Below are positions 1 through 8,319 of a stretch of 64,000 nucleotides of DNA, in pieces. The DNA comes from Schlesneria sphaerica (GTDB lineage Bacteria; Planctomycetota; Planctomycetia; Planctomycetales; Planctomycetaceae). The notes under the pieces were generated by a model. The model was not told where the DNA came from. It was given only the letters and a program-made list of their open reading frames with translations, and did not search any database. Made by a program: the position numbers and the translations under genes. The stretch's first letter is position 1; the number at the start of each line of letters is the position of its first letter. The DNA lies in contig NZ_CP172346.1 of assembly GCF_044336245.1 (NCBI RefSeq), positions 1,984,001 to 2,048,000 on the forward strand. The letters run 5' to 3'.

Positions 1-1318
1 GGCCCTGCACTGCCATGACTGCTGCCGCAAACCCGGTCTGCTGCTGCATCCCTTCCGACAGCCGGCATTCGTGGAAAGCCCGATTTCCCGGCAGGCGGAG
101 CGGACGTGGCCCCTTTACGGGAAGCTCTTCCCCAAACAGGGTGGCGATGGTGGCAGGAGTAAAGTTCTCGTACGTCGACTTCCACGACCGCAGGAAGCTG
201 GCATCGAAGATGATGTCAGCATCCAGAATCTGACCCGTCAACGGGTTCGTACGGGAGGGGCCCATGGCAAAACCGGCTTCTGCTGTGATCCAGCGAAACG
301 TGTTATGCTGCACATCTTCCGGATCCCAGGTGTCGTCATCACGCTGCTGCCGTACTTCGATGGCGTTGTCGAAACCGAGTTTCTCGAATGCCTTGTTCCA
401 ATCTTCGATCCCCGCTCTGACAATCGGACGCAAATTGAAGGGGACGGTCTTTTCGAGATAGAAGACAATCGGATCCTTCGGAGGAGAAATCTTCGCGGAA
501 GGGTCCAGCTTCTGAAGGTCCCAGCGATTGATGTAGCGGACGAAGTGCTGATCGTCTGATACGTCACTGAAATCCTTCGTAACCGTAAGGAAGTAACCGA
601 TCCGGTCGTCTGCTTTTCGTGGTTTGTAGCCGGTTTGCGGCAACTGGCTGATACTGTAATGCATCATCACCTGCATTCCGCGCGGATCGGGTACCGCGTC
701 CGACTCGTTCATGGGATCGCGCGAGTAGACTGCGGCAATGTCGATTTCCACATTCTTCGGAAATGTCTTCACATTGGCGATCGTACTGCGATCGAACACA
801 AAGGATGCACCGAGCATTCTGCCGACCATTTCGTCGTCGCTCAGGAAAATGCGTGTCATATCGACCAGGTGGCCGCCCGGAGTGTCGGTCAGGATCGGCA
901 GGGCGTAGAGAACGGAATCGCTGTAGGCCAATTTGACAGCGGTCGCTTCGGGACTTCCCGCTTTGGCTTTGAATTTGACGTTGCGACGCAGGACGTGAAT
1001 CTTGTCTCCGACTTTACGGAACGACCAGAGAACATCGTCTCCCCACGTCATCCCGCCCAGAACCATCCCCTGGCTCACCCCGCGAGCGATCGAGCTGAGC
1101 ATCAAGTAGTCTTGGTTGAGCTGAGCTTGCTTCAGGTCGACCAGGATTTGCTGGTCCTTCGTATAGACCGTCCACAGCCCTCCGTCGACCTTTTTCAGGC
1201 CAGTCGTCAACGTATCAAACTTCGAGGGTGTTGCGGCGGGTTGCTGAGCGTGCGCGGCAGTACCGGGGACAGTCGCGGCCAGCACGAGCAGCGCAATAAG
1301 CAATCGAAAACGAGCCAT
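1..1318 (-). CDS. Secreted zinc-dependent metalloprotease (DUF5117/DUF4953-type), 3' end outside window
   Basis: The minus-strand reading frame is open from an ATG at 1318 to the left edge, giving about 439 residues of an incomplete protein. It begins with a signal peptide (MARFRLLIALLVLAATVPG followed by AHAQQ). The following region (GLKKVDGGLWTVY, LDQ-type beta segments, DLKQAQLNQDYLMLSSIARG) resembles the N-terminal DUF5117/DUF5118 part of large planctomycete and Bacteroidetes zinc metalloproteases. The segment FNLRPIVRAGIEDWNKAFEKLG is typical of the stretch just before the metzincin-like catalytic domain. The HExxH motif itself would lie beyond position 1, so activity cannot be confirmed. 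It is probably exported to the periplasm or beyond. It is divergent from the next gene, with about 440 bases between them. Confidence 0.8.
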   Translation of the reverse strand, partial: MARFRLLIALLVLAATVPGTAAHAQQPAATPSKFDTLTTGLKKVDGGLWTVYTKDQQILVDLKQAQLNQDYLMLSSIARGVSQGMVLGGMTWGDDVLWSFRKVGDKIHVLRRNVKFKAKAGSPEATAVKLAYSDSVLYALPILTDTPGGHLVDMTRIFLSDDEMVGRMLGASFVFDRSTIANVKTFPKNVEIDIAAVYSRDPMNESDAVPDPRGMQVMMHYSISQLPQTGYKPRKADDRIGYFLTVTKDFSDVSDDQHFVRYINRWDLQKLDPSAKISPPKDPIVFYLEKTVPFNLRPIVRAGIEDWNKAFEKLGFDNAIEVRQQRDDDTWDPEDVQHNTFRWITAEAGFAMGPSRTNPLTGQILDADIIFDASFLRSWKSTYENFTPATIATLFGEELPVKGPRPLRLPGNRAFHECRLSEGMQQQTGFAAAVMAVQG

Positions 1319-1760
1319 AAGTGTTGTTCCAGCAGGAAAATGAACTCGAACGGCAGACCAGCCCTATACTTGACGCAGGTTTCCCAATCTTTACAAAATT
1401 ATGGCACACGTCCAGTGGTGCGTGCACGCTCAATTGTCAAAATTCAGCAGAATCGACCAGTTTCCGCTGCTCCTCGAAAATCTCTCGTGGACAGTGCACG
1501 CTGCGACGCCTGAAGCCACTTGGCAAGGTTAAACTTCTACGTGGACTTTGCCGATAAAATCGGCGGCACGGAAACGTTGTTTCATCCGTTTCACGACGAT
1601 TCAAGCGGCTGAATAGAGTGAATCACGCGCAGTTCCCCTCCCACTCACAGATTCCTGCGAATCTGTAGCTGATCGGTCGATATCCCTTTCACGACGCTGG
1701 CCTCGGCGGCAGCTTAATTACGCTTCAACTTCGAGATCGGACCCACGGAAGGGAAGAGTC
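1319..1760. other. Intergenic region between divergent genes, with a hairpin
   Basis: I see no convincing gene here; short open frames have no recognisable product. It must hold the promoters of the metalloprotease (minus) and of the small plus-strand gene. A perfect inverted repeat lies at 1647-1666 (ACAGATTC, loop CTGC, GAATCTGT). Confidence 0.5.
1647..1666. promoter_or_regulatory. Perfect 8-bp-stem hairpin, possible operator or RNA structure
   Basis: ACAGATTC and GAATCTGT are exact reverse complements around a CTGC tetraloop. It sits about 95 bases before the start of the 80-residue ORF. There is no T-run after it, so a terminator is not indicated. The role is unknown. Confidence 0.3.
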
Positions 1761-2003
1761 ATGCCTCAACACGGCGTTAATGTCCTCGCGCTGATCAAGG
1801 GACCCGAGCGTTTTGTGTTTCTCTACGACGATGAGAGCGCCGATCAACTCTTGCAGACGCTCGGTAAGTACGCGGCCGATCCCGAGCTGAACTTCTCGTG
1901 GTATGATGCTGCGACCCTGAGCCAGCGTGTCCGGAAACTCCGGGAAGCCGACTCCACGGACAAAGAGCGTCCTCGCAATCGCATTCGCCGGTCCGCAGCC
2001 TGA
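1761..2003 (+). CDS. Conserved-looking small hypothetical protein (80 aa)
   Basis: The frame has an ATG preceded by a purine-rich GGAAGGGAAGAG stretch at suitable distance, which supports the start. The product begins MPQHGVNVLALIKGPERF and continues VFLYDDESADQLLQTLGKYA with a predicted alpha/beta character, then ends in a basic tail (KERPRNRIRRSAA). The N-terminal two thirds look like a compact fold: beta strand, helix, then a short strand with FSWYDAATL. I do not recognise the family; similar small proteins beside xerC are plausible in planctomycetes, but that is memory-based and not shown here. It is codirectional with the recombinase gene downstream, separated by 345 bases, so co-transcription is uncertain. 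Confidence 0.6.
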   Translation: MPQHGVNVLALIKGPERFVFLYDDESADQLLQTLGKYAADPELNFSWYDAATLSQRVRKLREADSTDKERPRNRIRRSAA

Positions 2004-2348
2004 TCACCGGCTCAAGGCGAACTGATCGCAAAGATTGGCTCCGCCCCCCCCCGAAGCCGTGCCGTCACAGCAGCCAACATTCTTGCCGCTGGACGCTGAC
2101 ACAACGATGAATGATTAAGTCGGTAGCGAGCCACGGGGGATTGCGAAACGCACCGATCCCACTGCATCCGACCGGCGGTGGCTGGATTGCTCCTTCAATG
2201 CGGACCGACCCAGAACAATCTTGAGTCGTCACCCAATGAATTGATACGGTCGTACTGACCTCGATTGCGAAATTGGTTCCGTTGAGTTCAGTCGATCCGA
2301 TCGCGAACTTGAACAGCGCTTCTCGTCCTGGAAACAAGCAACGCCCCA
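2004..2348. other. Intergenic region before xerC-like gene
   Basis: It holds a run of nine C residues near 2044-2052. A minus-strand frame with coding-like codon use (stop at 2065, open back past 2340, only a TTG start near 2349) may be a short unrecognised gene or a remnant. No other signal was seen. Confidence 0.4.
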
Positions 2349-3293
2349 ATGTACGCCGCGATTGATGGCTTCCTGCGCTACCTGAAAATCGAGCGAAATG
2401 CGTCTGAGCTGACACTGAAATCCTACAGCGAGGACTTTGGCAGCCTGCTGGACTATTTTCGCGATCGCGTCGGGGACATTGTCGATCCAGCCGAAGTGCA
2501 GATCCCGCAGCTTCGCGGTTACGTCGCCTACCTTCATGAGTGCGACTACGCACGAACGACGATCGCCCGACGACTGGCCAGCCTGCGCAGCTTCTTCCGC
2601 TACTGCCAGCGAGAAGGCCTTGCCAGTTCGAATCCTGCCAAAGTCCTTCGGACGCCCCGAGTCGGTCGGAAACTGCCTCACTTTCTCACGACCGAACAGA
2701 TCACAAAACTTCTCGAAGCTCCTCCCGCCAATCAGGATGAGGGACTTCGCGACCGAGCGATTCTGGAGACGCTGTACTCTGCCGGTCTCCGAGTGGCTGA
2801 ACTTGTTGGCCTGAACGTCGACCACTGGGATCAGGACGCGAACATCATCCGCGTCTTTGGAAAAGGAAAGAAAGAGCGGATCGCACCGATCGGACGCTTC
2901 GCCGCTCAAGCACTCTACCGCTGGCTGGAGGTCCGCAAAGAGGCTCCTGGCGCAGGCCCGAAAGACCAGGGAGCACTCTTCTTAAATCGCTTCGGCACGC
3001 GACTGACAACACGCAGCATCGGTCGAATGCTGGAAAAGTATCTGATGCTGACGGGTCTCGACAAACTCACCACTCCCCACACCTTGCGTCATTCGTTTGC
3101 AACTCACCTTCTGGATGGGGGTGCCGACCTGCGTTCCGTTCAGGAACTGCTGGGACATAAAAGTCTGACGACAACCCAGATCTACACACACGTCAGCACA
3201 AAACGTCTGAAAGACACCTACGAAAACGCGCACCCCCACGCCGCCAAAAATCATCGCCCGGGTCGAGGCGAACGGCCCCCCGCTGAAAAATAG
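2349..3293 (+). CDS. xerC: Tyrosine recombinase, XerC/XerD family
   Basis: The 314-residue product is a phage-integrase-type site-specific recombinase of the Xer group, which resolves chromosome dimers at dif together with FtsK. The N-terminal SAM-like DNA-binding domain covers about residues 1-95 and the catalytic domain about 105-295. All six catalytic residues are visible: R148 (AGLRVAEL), K172 (GKGKKER), H244 and R247 (HTLRHSF), H270 (LLGHKSL) and Y279 (QIYTHV). Length fits Xer proteins (about 300 aa) with a short extra basic tail (KNHRPGRGERPPAEK). No phage or integron genes are near, which favours a housekeeping Xer role over an element integrase. Whether it is XerC or XerD cannot be decided. 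No strong ribosome-binding site precedes the ATG. Confidence 0.9.
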   Translation: MYAAIDGFLRYLKIERNASELTLKSYSEDFGSLLDYFRDRVGDIVDPAEVQIPQLRGYVAYLHECDYARTTIARRLASLRSFFRYCQREGLASSNPAKVLRTPRVGRKLPHFLTTEQITKLLEAPPANQDEGLRDRAILETLYSAGLRVAELVGLNVDHWDQDANIIRVFGKGKKERIAPIGRFAAQALYRWLEVRKEAPGAGPKDQGALFLNRFGTRLTTRSIGRMLEKYLMLTGLDKLTTPHTLRHSFATHLLDGGADLRSVQELLGHKSLTTTQIYTHVSTKRLKDTYENAHPHAAKNHRPGRGERPPAEK

Positions 3294-3343
3294 CGGCCCG
3301 CTCACGTCATCCTCGCTGATGGCGCCATTGGCACCCCCGAGGA

Positions 3344-4921
3344 TCAACCGTCCATCGAACCGGTGATGACTCCCCCTTCCTGGAACTGGGCGTAGTTTTC
3401 CGCGAACGAGTCGGCCAGTCGGCGGGCACTCGCTTCGTAATGGGAAACGTCAGCCCAGGCTTTTCGCGGATCGAGGATTTCGTCGGGGACTTTGCTGCAC
3501 CGGGTGACAACGTGTAGCCCGAAAATGGGATCCAATTGAGTCGGCGCGTCCCGGAGTTCCCCCGAGTGGATCGCGTCGATGATGGCCCGAGTGTAGGGCA
3601 GCTTCATTCGAGCGCCGATTCCGTAAGGGCCACCGCTCCAACCCGTATTCACCAGCCAGACCTTGGCGTCGTGCTTTTGGATCTTTTCCGCCAGCAGTTC
3701 TGCATACTTCTGCGGGTGCCAGACTAGGAACGGTCCGCCAAAACAGGGCGAGAACGTTGCCTGAGGCTCTTTCACACCGACTTCCGTTCCCGCGATCTTG
3801 GCAGTGTAGCCGTTCACAAAATGGAAAATTGCCTGCTCGGTCGTTAATCGACTGACCGGCGGCAGGACTCCAAACGCGTCACACGTCAGGAAAATGACGT
3901 CAGTCGGGTGGCCCGCAACGCAGGGAATTTTCGCATTCGTCACATATTCAACGGGGTAAGCACCCCGAGTGTTCTGTGTGATGGTCGAATTGTTGAAGTC
4001 GACGTGATGGTGGGCGTCATCGTAGACGACGTTTTCCAGCACCGCCCCGTACCGCAGCGCCTGGAAGATCTCGGGCTCGGATTCTCGTGAGAGGTAGATC
4101 GCCTTGGCGTAGCAGCCCCCCTCAATGTTGAAGATTCCTTCGTTCGACCAGCAGTGCTCGTCGTCACCAATCAGAGACCGACGGGGATCGGCAGAGAGCG
4201 TGGTTTTCCCCGTTCCGGAGAGTCCGAACATGATCGATGACTGCCCCGTGACACGATCTGCTGTCGCCGAACAGTGCATCGAAAGCACTCCTCGTTTCGG
4301 CATCAGATAGTTCATGATCGTGAAGATGCCCTTCTTCATCTCGCCTGCATACTCGGTCCCCAGAATGACAACTTCACCGTTCTCAAAACTGACGTCAACG
4401 CTGGTCTTGGACGTCATACCGGTCGTGTAACGGTTCGCCGGGAACCTTCCTGCGTTGTAGATGACGAAGTCGGGCACGCCAAAGTTCGCCAACTGTTCGT
4501 CCGTAGGACGAATCAGCATCTGATGCATAAACAGGGCGTGATAGGGCCGAGAACAGATCACTCGAACTTTAATCTGGTGCTGCGGATCCCAACCGGCGAA
4601 CGCGTCGACGACGTAAAGCCTTTCGCAGATATTCAGATAATCCTTGGCCCGCTCGCGATTGATTGAGAACGTGGCATCGTCCAGCGGAAAATTCACGGGT
4701 CCCCACCAGATGTCATCTGCCGACGCGGAATTTTTGACAAGTCGTTTATCCTGTGGCGAGCGACCTGTTTTCTCCCCGGAATAGGCGATGAGTGCTCCAG
4801 AGTTGGAAATGCGCGTCCCCGGTTCGTAGCGAATCGCCTCTTCATAGAGTTGTGAGGGATCGGCGTTCCGCAGAATCGTGGGAGCCTTCAATCCATGTAC
4901 GGACAGATCAAAATTGGCCAT
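3344..4921 (-). CDS. pckA: Phosphoenolpyruvate carboxykinase (ATP)
   Basis: The enzyme converts oxaloacetate and ATP to PEP, CO2 and ADP, the first committed step of gluconeogenesis in the cytoplasm. The product is 525 aa, close to the E. coli enzyme (540 aa). Visible motifs are the substrate-binding GEKTGRSPQDKR (49-60), the PEPCK P-loop GLSGTGKTT (233-241), and the metal-binding LIGDDEHCW (250-258). The start at 4921 (MANFDLSVHG) is chosen because it is preceded by AGGAG with a 7-base spacer; the frame is open further upstream to 5047, with an in-frame ATG at 4951, but those extensions do not match the family. It converges with the xerC-like gene, 50 bases apart. No neighbour suggests an operon. 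Confidence 0.95.
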   Translation of the reverse strand: MANFDLSVHGLKAPTILRNADPSQLYEEAIRYEPGTRISNSGALIAYSGEKTGRSPQDKRLVKNSASADDIWWGPVNFPLDDATFSINRERAKDYLNICERLYVVDAFAGWDPQHQIKVRVICSRPYHALFMHQMLIRPTDEQLANFGVPDFVIYNAGRFPANRYTTGMTSKTSVDVSFENGEVVILGTEYAGEMKKGIFTIMNYLMPKRGVLSMHCSATADRVTGQSSIMFGLSGTGKTTLSADPRRSLIGDDEHCWSNEGIFNIEGGCYAKAIYLSRESEPEIFQALRYGAVLENVVYDDAHHHVDFNNSTITQNTRGAYPVEYVTNAKIPCVAGHPTDVIFLTCDAFGVLPPVSRLTTEQAIFHFVNGYTAKIAGTEVGVKEPQATFSPCFGGPFLVWHPQKYAELLAEKIQKHDAKVWLVNTGWSGGPYGIGARMKLPYTRAIIDAIHSGELRDAPTQLDPIFGLHVVTRCSKVPDEILDPRKAWADVSHYEASARRLADSFAENYAQFQEGGVITGSMDG

Positions 4922-5378
4922 CGGTTGCTCCTGAGTGTCCGGCGAAGTCATGTCGACTCGATTGTCGCGCATGAATCCATTCAAACCGGAACGAGTAGAC
5001 GATCGATTCACAATGCGGGGAACCTCTCGGTCGGATTCGCAAATCACATACGGTCAAGCGGATCGACGCCACGCCGCCAGTGGACTGGTTTGTTCTGGTG
5101 ACTTAGCGAAAGAATAGCAGATCCCTTCCCAAACACGGCGCCAAGGGTTGTCTCCTGCACCTGCGAGCACAAAGTAGCGGGGAATCGGAACGGTCGGACA
5201 GTTTCAGCAATTTGACTTATAAGGTCAATTCCCGCTCCAGGCCGGGCGTTTCCGAAATCCGGGCGAAAATCGTGATCACAGCAGAGGCATAACTCACCTT
5301 TAAACGTCTACAATCGGGCTTCGCAGTGACAACTGCTTCTCGATGATTCAACCTGCATTTGACTTGGGAGTTTAGTTA
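4922..5378. other. Divergent intergenic region between pckA and the NagB-like gene
   Basis: No gene is supported. An AT-rich imperfect palindrome TTGACTTATAAGGTCAA lies at 5212-5228 and could be an operator or promoter part for either gene. A TACAAT hexamer at 5319-5324 is a weak -10 candidate for the plus-strand gene without a clear -35. Confidence 0.4.
5212..5228. promoter_or_regulatory. Imperfect palindrome between divergent genes
   Basis: TTGAC and GTCAA arms flank TTATAAG. The element is the most AT-rich patch in the spacer between pckA and the NagB-like gene, so it could bind a regulator shared by the two sugar-metabolism genes. Function is inferred from position only. Confidence 0.25.
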
Positions 5379-6329
5379 ATGGATTTGCTTACGACATTGT
5401 CGGGTTCGTTGATGGAAGGCTTCTATCCGGCGGGCTGGGATCTCGCGAAAATCGACGCATGCGTCGACCCCGATCCCTCAACGATTACGGTCCGACAGAA
5501 GAGCTGGCACTCGGGCTTCCAGCCAATCCCCTGTACCAGCCTGGCCGACTTCGACATGATGCTCGGGCATGAAATTGCCCACACGATCAAGCAGGCCCGG
5601 GATGCGGGCGAACAGGCCGCCATGATTCTGCCCGTGGGTCCGATGGGCATGTATCGCTGGGCCGTCTATTTCCTGACAGAATGGAATGTCTCGTGCGATC
5701 ATGTGCACGGTTTCAACATGGACGAATGGTCGGACATCGCTGGCAATACGCTCCCATCGTCCAATACGGGATCATTCCAGTATGCAATGGAGCAGGCGTT
5801 TTACGGTCCTCTCAAAAAATTGACCGTTCCCAAAAAGCAGCGTAACTTTGCCACGAAGAAACTGCTGCCGACCTACGCCGAAAAGATCGGCGAACTGCGA
5901 TCGCGCGGCGCAAAGCTGACCACCATCTTCGGCATTGGCCGAGTTTGCCATATCGCATTCTGGGAACCTCACTTCGCCGCCGAATACTCATCGGTGGCTG
6001 AATGGAAGCAACAGACTCATCGGCTGGGTGCCAAGCTTCATCCTCTGACGATCGAACAGAATGCGCTAACCAGTTTCAAGAGCCGCACGACGCATGTCCC
6101 GGCGTTCGCCAATACGATCGGCCCAGGCTTGTTCCTCGGCTGCGATAAGATCATCGGCGGCGCTGACGGCACCTTTGGCCGTGGAATGCAGTGGCAGGGC
6201 CTGTCGCTCTGGATGACCCTGCGACACGAGCCGACTCCATGGATTCCTTCGACATTTATGCCCGGACAGCCCGGTCGCCTGTTCTTCCTGCAAGATCTGG
6301 CCGGTCCGCTGGTTGCAGAATGTAACTGA
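5379..6329 (+). CDS. Glucosamine-6-phosphate deaminase/isomerase-like protein with altered active site
   Basis: The 316-aa product belongs to the NagB/6-phosphogluconolactonase fold. It keeps the GFNMDEW segment (111-117, D115 matching the catalytic Asp72 of E. coli NagB). The signature normally read as GxGxDGHIAFNEP is here GIGRVCHIAFWEP (185-197): H191 and E196 match His143 and Glu148, but the Asp141 position is V189 and the following Gly is Cys. Asp141 belongs to the ring-opening/proton-relay set in NagB, so classical deaminase activity is doubtful. Similar divergent NagB-like proteins occur in organisms lacking amino-sugar operons. No nagA or sugar transporter gene is adjacent. An alternative start is M12. 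The gene is followed by a hairpin terminator at 6400-6445. Confidence 0.75.
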   Translation: MDLLTTLSGSLMEGFYPAGWDLAKIDACVDPDPSTITVRQKSWHSGFQPIPCTSLADFDMMLGHEIAHTIKQARDAGEQAAMILPVGPMGMYRWAVYFLTEWNVSCDHVHGFNMDEWSDIAGNTLPSSNTGSFQYAMEQAFYGPLKKLTVPKKQRNFATKKLLPTYAEKIGELRSRGAKLTTIFGIGRVCHIAFWEPHFAAEYSSVAEWKQQTHRLGAKLHPLTIEQNALTSFKSRTTHVPAFANTIGPGLFLGCDKIIGGADGTFGRGMQWQGLSLWMTLRHEPTPWIPSTFMPGQPGRLFFLQDLAGPLVAECN

Positions 6330-6399
6330 GCCTCGTCCGCTTCCTTCGACTTTCCGTACCACAAGTTCGGGCGAAGAAGACGCGAAGAGGAAAGAAATC

Positions 6400-6445
6400 A
6401 GTGGGGCCACGGCAGCGAAAGTCATTCGCCGCTGTGGCCCTCACT
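6400..6445 (+). terminator. Long GC-rich hairpin after NagB-like gene
   Basis: Arms 6400-6418 and 6426-6445 pair over about 18 positions (AGTGGGGCCAC against GTGGCCCTCACT), with one bulge, one wobble and one mismatch around a 7-base loop. It lies 70 bases after the stop codon. The following sequence is GTTGAATTAA, not a proper T-run, so termination is likely but not certain. Confidence 0.5.
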
Positions 6446-6625
6446 GTTGAATTAACCAGCGCAACCAGCCGGGTTTCCAACTGCGACGAACACAATCGTC
6501 TTATCGATGACGGTGTCCGATTCCGCCTGGATCACCTGAGATTCCTCCGACCCTCCGCTCGCCTGGGAGATCTAGGGTCACAGCATCGAAGCTGCGATCC
6601 CCGTCACTAGACTTAGGGATATCGA

Positions 6626-8242
6626 TTGACTGACAATGGAAGATCCCAGTCCTACGAGATTCTGAAAATCGATCCCCAGGGTGGATTAGAGAACACGTCG
6701 CTTGGCCCCTTGTCGAGAAGCCGATCCATGCCGACTCCAGGTTCAGTCATCTATCATCAGCTGCAATCCGCCCTCGACCATCAGCGGTTGGCCGTCGCAG
6801 AACGGACGCGAGATGTGGAAATGCTCGACAGTCAGTTAAAAGAATTGGTCTCGCGCAAAGGGGCAACTCTCCTCGAACTGGCGCAGCATTATCTCCCTGA
6901 ATTCAGCCGATCGTCGATTGAAACGACTTTTGCCGAAGTCCGGGCGACGTTACTGGAGATTATGGGGCGTAAAGAGCGGATCCATGCCGAGTTAACCGCG
7001 CGGGCTAGCCGATTCGTCGAATCGTGCCGTAAGCTCGAGAAAGATCTCGACGGGATCACCGAACAATTGAATGAACACGTGCGACGACGCGACGATCTGG
7101 AGAGGGTCGTTGCTGACCGGCTTAAGGAAGACACGCATTTCCAGGAACTTTCTCACGACGCGGCTCAGATGGAAGCGCGCCTGCAGCGGAATGAGGCCCG
7201 CGTCCTCGAACTCCAGGCCTCTGCAAAGGAAAAGCTTCCGCCCTACGAGAAAAGTTCACTCTTTCAGTACCTCTACCGGATCGGTTACGGAACATCCGCT
7301 TACCGGGGGAAAGGATTCGTCCGATCTCTCGACAGATGGGTCGCGAGGATCATCGATTTTCCCAAAGCACGCAACGGGTATGAGTTTCTCCGGAATACGC
7401 CGAAACTGATGGCAGAAGAAGTCGAACGCCGCAAGGCCGAATTCAAGGGCTTGATGGAAGAGATCGAAGATATTGAGTACCAGATTACCGACTCCGTCGG
7501 GCTGACCGCGGTTCTGGAAGCAGGCCGGAAACTCGGGGCAAAGCGAGAGGAAATTGTCGCAACCCTGGAGAAGACCAGAAAAGAACTGCAGGCCGTCGAT
7601 GCCGAACTCGAGGAACTTGATCAGACACAGGGACATTTCTACGAAGAGGCCATCAAGAAGTTCGAAAAGTTCCTCAGCCAGACAGAAACAGGAGTCCTCC
7701 AGAGCAGGGCCAGACGAACCCCTGACCCCCGCGATGACGAGATTGTGTCTCGAGTCACCGAGCTGACGGCCCAGATCGAGCGACTTAGGCCTCAAATTGT
7801 GGACGCCCAGCGTAACCGCAAGCTGGCTGAAGATCTGGCGGGAGGTATGGATCTGGTCGTGAACCGATTTCGTCAGAACAACTTTGATTCTGAGCGAAGT
7901 TCATTCTCCGATTCACTGAACCCTGACACCGAACTGACACGTTATCTACAGGGGCTGACCAAACCGGAAGAGTTCTGGCAAATCATCAGACGGCAGCAGC
8001 AGTTTCAGCCAAACTGGGCCGAGAACATGTCTGCGCAAGGGGCCTATGTCGTCTTGGAAGCCCTCAATAATCCCGCATTGTCTCGCGTTCTCATCAACGC
8101 AACTGCACAGGTTGTCGAAGGTGCTCTGAACTCGATGGCGCAACGAGGAATCGAACGGCGGGCCCCTGAGCGACGTGTGCATCAGGAACGGGTCGGGCGT
8201 CCCCGCAGCGGCGGCCACTTTACCACCGGAGAAGGGTTCTAA
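6626..8242 (+). CDS. Large coiled-coil protein of unknown function
   Basis: The frame starts at a TTG (6626) and has a good alternative ATG at 6728 (MPTPGSVIYHQL); the ATG gives about 504 aa, the TTG 538 aa. Nearly the whole protein is charged, heptad-rich helix: about residues 45-215 (RLAVAERTRDVEMLDSQLKE and onward) and 270-420 (RKELQAVDAELEELDQTQG). A less helical insert around 215-265 contains SSLFQYLYRIGYGTSAYRGK and a basic segment. The C-terminal 60 residues are Arg/Gly-rich (ERRVHQERVGRPRSGG) and probably disordered. There is no signal peptide or membrane segment, so it is probably cytoplasmic and structural or scaffold-like. I do not recognise the family. It is 78 bases before the TrmB-like gene on the same strand. 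Confidence 0.75.
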   Translation: MTDNGRSQSYEILKIDPQGGLENTSLGPLSRSRSMPTPGSVIYHQLQSALDHQRLAVAERTRDVEMLDSQLKELVSRKGATLLELAQHYLPEFSRSSIETTFAEVRATLLEIMGRKERIHAELTARASRFVESCRKLEKDLDGITEQLNEHVRRRDDLERVVADRLKEDTHFQELSHDAAQMEARLQRNEARVLELQASAKEKLPPYEKSSLFQYLYRIGYGTSAYRGKGFVRSLDRWVARIIDFPKARNGYEFLRNTPKLMAEEVERRKAEFKGLMEEIEDIEYQITDSVGLTAVLEAGRKLGAKREEIVATLEKTRKELQAVDAELEELDQTQGHFYEEAIKKFEKFLSQTETGVLQSRARRTPDPRDDEIVSRVTELTAQIERLRPQIVDAQRNRKLAEDLAGGMDLVVNRFRQNNFDSERSSFSDSLNPDTELTRYLQGLTKPEEFWQIIRRQQQFQPNWAENMSAQGAYVVLEALNNPALSRVLINATAQVVEGALNSMAQRGIERRAPERRVHQERVGRPRSGGHFTTGEGF

Positions 8243-8319
8243 TCCCAACCGTTTGGACAGTCGCTATGATAGGGGGCAGAGCGTCGGGTCGACTTGCACT
8301 CAGTCAGCGCAGTTGAGTC

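Noticed and set aside
635..1513. Plus-strand frame of 292 codons at the left edge
   Set aside because: Antisense to the metalloprotease gene, and it runs into the promoter region; the translation is His/Arg-rich without a family.
2044..2052. Run of nine C residues
   Set aside because: It is outside any supported gene and a homopolymer of this length can occur by chance or through sequencing error; no reading-frame consequence.
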